This document shows positions 7,815 to 9,076 of a stretch of 9,076 nucleotides of DNA, piece by piece. A model generated the notes under the pieces. That model saw nothing but the letters and a program-made list of their open reading frames with translations, had not been told where the DNA came from and ran no database searches. Source of the DNA: Anaeromyxobacter sp. (lineage in GTDB: Bacteria > Myxococcota > Myxococcia > Myxococcales > Anaeromyxobacteraceae); assembly GCA_020028115.1 (NCBI GenBank), contig JAHWYA010000042.1, positions 1 to 9,076 on the forward strand. The letters run 5' to 3'. The first letter of the stretch is position 1. Each line of letters opens with the position of its first letter. Position numbers and translations under genes: made by a program.

Positions 7815-8810
7815 ATGCCACGCACCGCCTTCGCCGCCGTCGGGTTCCACGTCCCGGACCGCCTCGTCACGAACGAGGAGCTCACCACTCGGATGGAGAC
7901 CACCGACGCGTGGATCCGGGAGCGGACCGGGATCCGGGAGCGGCGCTGGGTCCGCGAGGGGACCGAGAACTCGGACCTCGCGCTCGAGGCGACCCGGAAG
8001 GCGCTCGCGACGGCCGGCTGGCAGGCGAAGGACATCGAGGCGATCGTCTACGCCTCGCTCTCCCCGGACCACATGATGCCGGGCGACGGCTGCTACCTCA
8101 ACGCGAAGCTCGGGATCCCGGGCGTCCCCGCGCTCGACGTCCGGAACCAGTGCTCGGGGTTCCTCTACGGGCTCGCGGTGGCGGACGCCTGGATCCGGAT
8201 CGGGATGTACCGGCGGATCCTCCTCGTCGGCTCGGAGATCCACTCGACCGGGCTCGACGTGTCGACGCGCGGGCGCGACGTCGCCGTGATCTTCGGCGAC
8301 GGAGCGGGCGCGGCGCTCCTCGAAGCGACGGACGAGCCCGGGCGCGGCGTCCTCTCTTGCCACCTCCACGCCGACGGCCGGTTCGCGGCCGAGCTCTCCT
8401 GCGACGCCCCGGGCTCGAAGTACCACCCGCGCGTCACCGCCGAGATGATCGAGTCGGGCGCGATCTACCCTCGGATGGAGGGCCAGAAGGTCTTCAAGAA
8501 CGCGGTCGTGCGGATGCCGGAGGTGCTCCGGGAGGCGCTCGACCAGAACGGCCTCTCGCCGAAGGACCTGAAGGTGGTCGTCCCGCACCAGGCGAACCTC
8601 CGCATCGCCCAGATGGTGCAACGGTCGCTCGAGCTGCGCGACGACCAGGTCTTCAACAACATCGAGCGCTACGGCAACACCACCGCGGCGTCGATCCCCA
8701 TCGCGCTCGCCGAGGCGGTCGAGGCGCGCGACGTCCGGCGCGGGGATCTCGTCGGGCTGTGCGCCTTCGGGGCCGGCTTTACTTGGGCGAGCGCCCTGGT
8801 ACGCTGGTAG
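7815..8810 (+). CDS. fabH: Beta-ketoacyl-ACP synthase III (FabH family)
   Basis: FabH-type synthases condense an acyl-CoA with malonyl-ACP to start fatty-acid synthesis. Relatives make other acyl chains. The product is 331 residues. The thiolase-fold catalytic triad is complete: C113 in NQCSGF, H258 in VPHQAN and N288 in YGNTTAASIP. TDAWIRERTGIRERRW (30-45) and FGDGAGAALLE (160-170) are typical of FabH. The C-terminal CAFGAGFTWASALVRW matches the family end. Residues about 186-222, between the GDGAG and MEGQKVFK motifs, look longer than in E. coli FabH (the active-site His/Asn are about 14 residues later), so substrate choice may differ. The start is ATG at 7815, with AAGGA 11 nt upstream. 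It follows gyrB by 19 nt and is probably cotranscribed with it. No other fatty-acid gene is visible nearby, so a housekeeping or paralogous role cannot be decided. Confidence 0.92.
   Translation: MPRTAFAAVGFHVPDRLVTNEELTTRMETTDAWIRERTGIRERRWVREGTENSDLALEATRKALATAGWQAKDIEAIVYASLSPDHMMPGDGCYLNAKLGIPGVPALDVRNQCSGFLYGLAVADAWIRIGMYRRILLVGSEIHSTGLDVSTRGRDVAVIFGDGAGAALLEATDEPGRGVLSCHLHADGRFAAELSCDAPGSKYHPRVTAEMIESGAIYPRMEGQKVFKNAVVRMPEVLREALDQNGLSPKDLKVVVPHQANLRIAQMVQRSLELRDDQVFNNIERYGNTTAASIPIALAEAVEARDVRRGDLVGLCAFGAGFTWASALVRW
8778..8805 (+). promoter_or_regulatory. Possible tRNA-Gln promoter within 3' end of fabH
   Basis: TTTACT (8778-8783) and TACGCT (8800-8805), 16 nt apart, lie in the last codons of fabH. 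The codons there (TTT, ACT and GTA) end in A or T, unlike nearly all others in the gene, which suggests a second constraint on this DNA. Initiation near 8812 would precede the tRNA by about 90 nt. Both hexamers are weak. Confidence 0.3.
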
Positions 8811-8824
8811 AGCCTTGGATGACC

Positions 8825-8842
8825 GCGGGCGGAGGGGCCCGC
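8825..8842 (+). other. Hairpin between fabH and tRNA-Gln
   Basis: GCGGGC (8825-8830) pairs perfectly with GCCCGC (8837-8842) around a 6-nt loop, GGAGGG. It starts 14 nt after the fabH stop but has no downstream T-run, so it is at best an atypical terminator or an mRNA 3'-end structure. The rest of 8811-8904 shows nothing recognisable. Confidence 0.35.
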
Positions 8843-8904
8843 AGGAGTGATCGCGCCCGGGGGAGCGCACGTCGTGGAGCCCACCCGTGCGTCGCAACGG
8901 TTCT

Positions 8905-8978
8905 GAGGCGTCGTCCAATGGCAGGACTGCGGACTTTGGATCCGCGTATGAAGGTTCGAATCCTTCCGCCTCAGCCAA
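8905..8978 (+). tRNA. trnQ: tRNA-Gln (anticodon UUG)
   Basis: This is a complete 74-nt cloverleaf with encoded CCA. The acceptor stem TGAGGCG (8905-8911) pairs with CGCCTCA (8968-8974). The D stem is GTCC/GGAC (8914-8917 with 8925-8928). The anticodon stem is GCGGA/TCCGC (8930-8934 with 8942-8946), with loop CTTTGGA and anticodon TTG at 8937-8939. The T stem is GAAGG/CCTTC (8951-8955 with 8963-8967), with loop TTCGAAT. The discriminator is G at 8975, followed by CCA (8976-8978). The U1-A72 first pair and G73 are known identity features of bacterial tRNA-Gln, which agrees with the anticodon. It decodes CAA and, by wobble, CAG. Confidence 0.97.
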
Positions 8979-8979
8979 C

Positions 8980-9012
8980 TCCGCCTCGAAGCCGGCGAAC
9001 CTGAGGGCGGAG
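8980..9012 (+). other. Inverted repeat just after tRNA-Gln
   Basis: CTCCGCC (8980-8986) and GGCGGAG (9006-9012) are exact complements with a 19-nt loop. The 3' arm overlaps the Shine-Dalgarno-like GGAGG at 9009-9013. No T-run follows. It could be a tRNA 3'-end structure or could mask the ribosome site of a downstream gene; neither can be shown here. Confidence 0.3.
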
Positions 9013-9076
9013 GTGAGACCCCTCGGCCGCCCCGCGCACGTCGTGCTCGTCGCGCTCGGCAACGTCGCGCCGAAGC
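9013..9076 (+). CDS. Possible start of an unrecognised gene (runs off right edge)
   Basis: From GTG at 9013 an open frame of 21 codons reaches the window end. It reads MRPLGRPAHVVLVALGNVAPK, with a hydrophobic strand-like stretch (HVVLVALG). A second in-frame GTG is at 9043. GGAGG at 9009-9013 is a strong Shine-Dalgarno sequence, but it overlaps the first GTG and is too far from the second, so the start is unresolved. Too little sequence is present to name a family, and it may not be a gene. Confidence 0.25.
   Translation, partial: MRPLGRPAHVVLVALGNVAPK

Overview
This is the chromosomal replication-origin neighbourhood of a high-GC bacterium (coding DNA close to 70% GC by eye, with a strong preference for C or G at third codon positions). 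All identifiable genes are conserved housekeeping genes in the classical order. I see no CRISPR array, insertion sequence, prophage or unrecognised multi-gene system. The phylum cannot be fixed by eye. The long GyrB with a TOPRIM insertion and the RecF and FabH sequences fit a high-GC group such as Myxococcota or Acidobacteriota, but that is a guess.

Layout: On the minus strand, reading away from the origin, are rpmH (883-1032), rnpA (535-876), yidD (326-538) and the 5' end of yidC (301 to the window edge). They are tightly packed, rnpA and yidD overlap by 4 nt, and all three downstream genes start with GTG. A divergent intergenic region (1033-1319) holds a candidate rpmH promoter, a candidate dnaA promoter and a perfect 8-bp hairpin, but no good DnaA box. 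On the plus strand follow dnaA (1320-2696), a 263-nt gap, dnaN (2960-4087), recF (4115-5224), gyrB (5339-7795), a fabH-type ketoacyl-ACP synthase III (7815-8810) and tRNA-Gln(UUG) (8905-8978). A possible start of one more reading frame runs off the right end.

The likely oriC is the dnaA-dnaN gap. It has one consensus DnaA box (2901-2909), followed by a GC-rich spacer and a short CTT-CTA-CTG run resembling DnaA-trios. This order and orientation match the basal unwinding element of Bacillus subtilis. Two weaker tandem boxes on the other strand lie at 2744-2763.

Together the plus-strand genes provide initiation (DnaA), the sliding clamp (DnaN), gap repair (RecF) and supercoiling (GyrB). The minus-strand genes provide ribosomal protein L34, the RNase P protein and membrane-protein insertion (YidD/YidC). 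The most unusual point is gyrB: no ATG, GTG or TTG lies upstream of the conserved N-terminal core, and a well-spaced Shine-Dalgarno sequence points to a CTG start at 5339, behind a gyrB-specific promoter.
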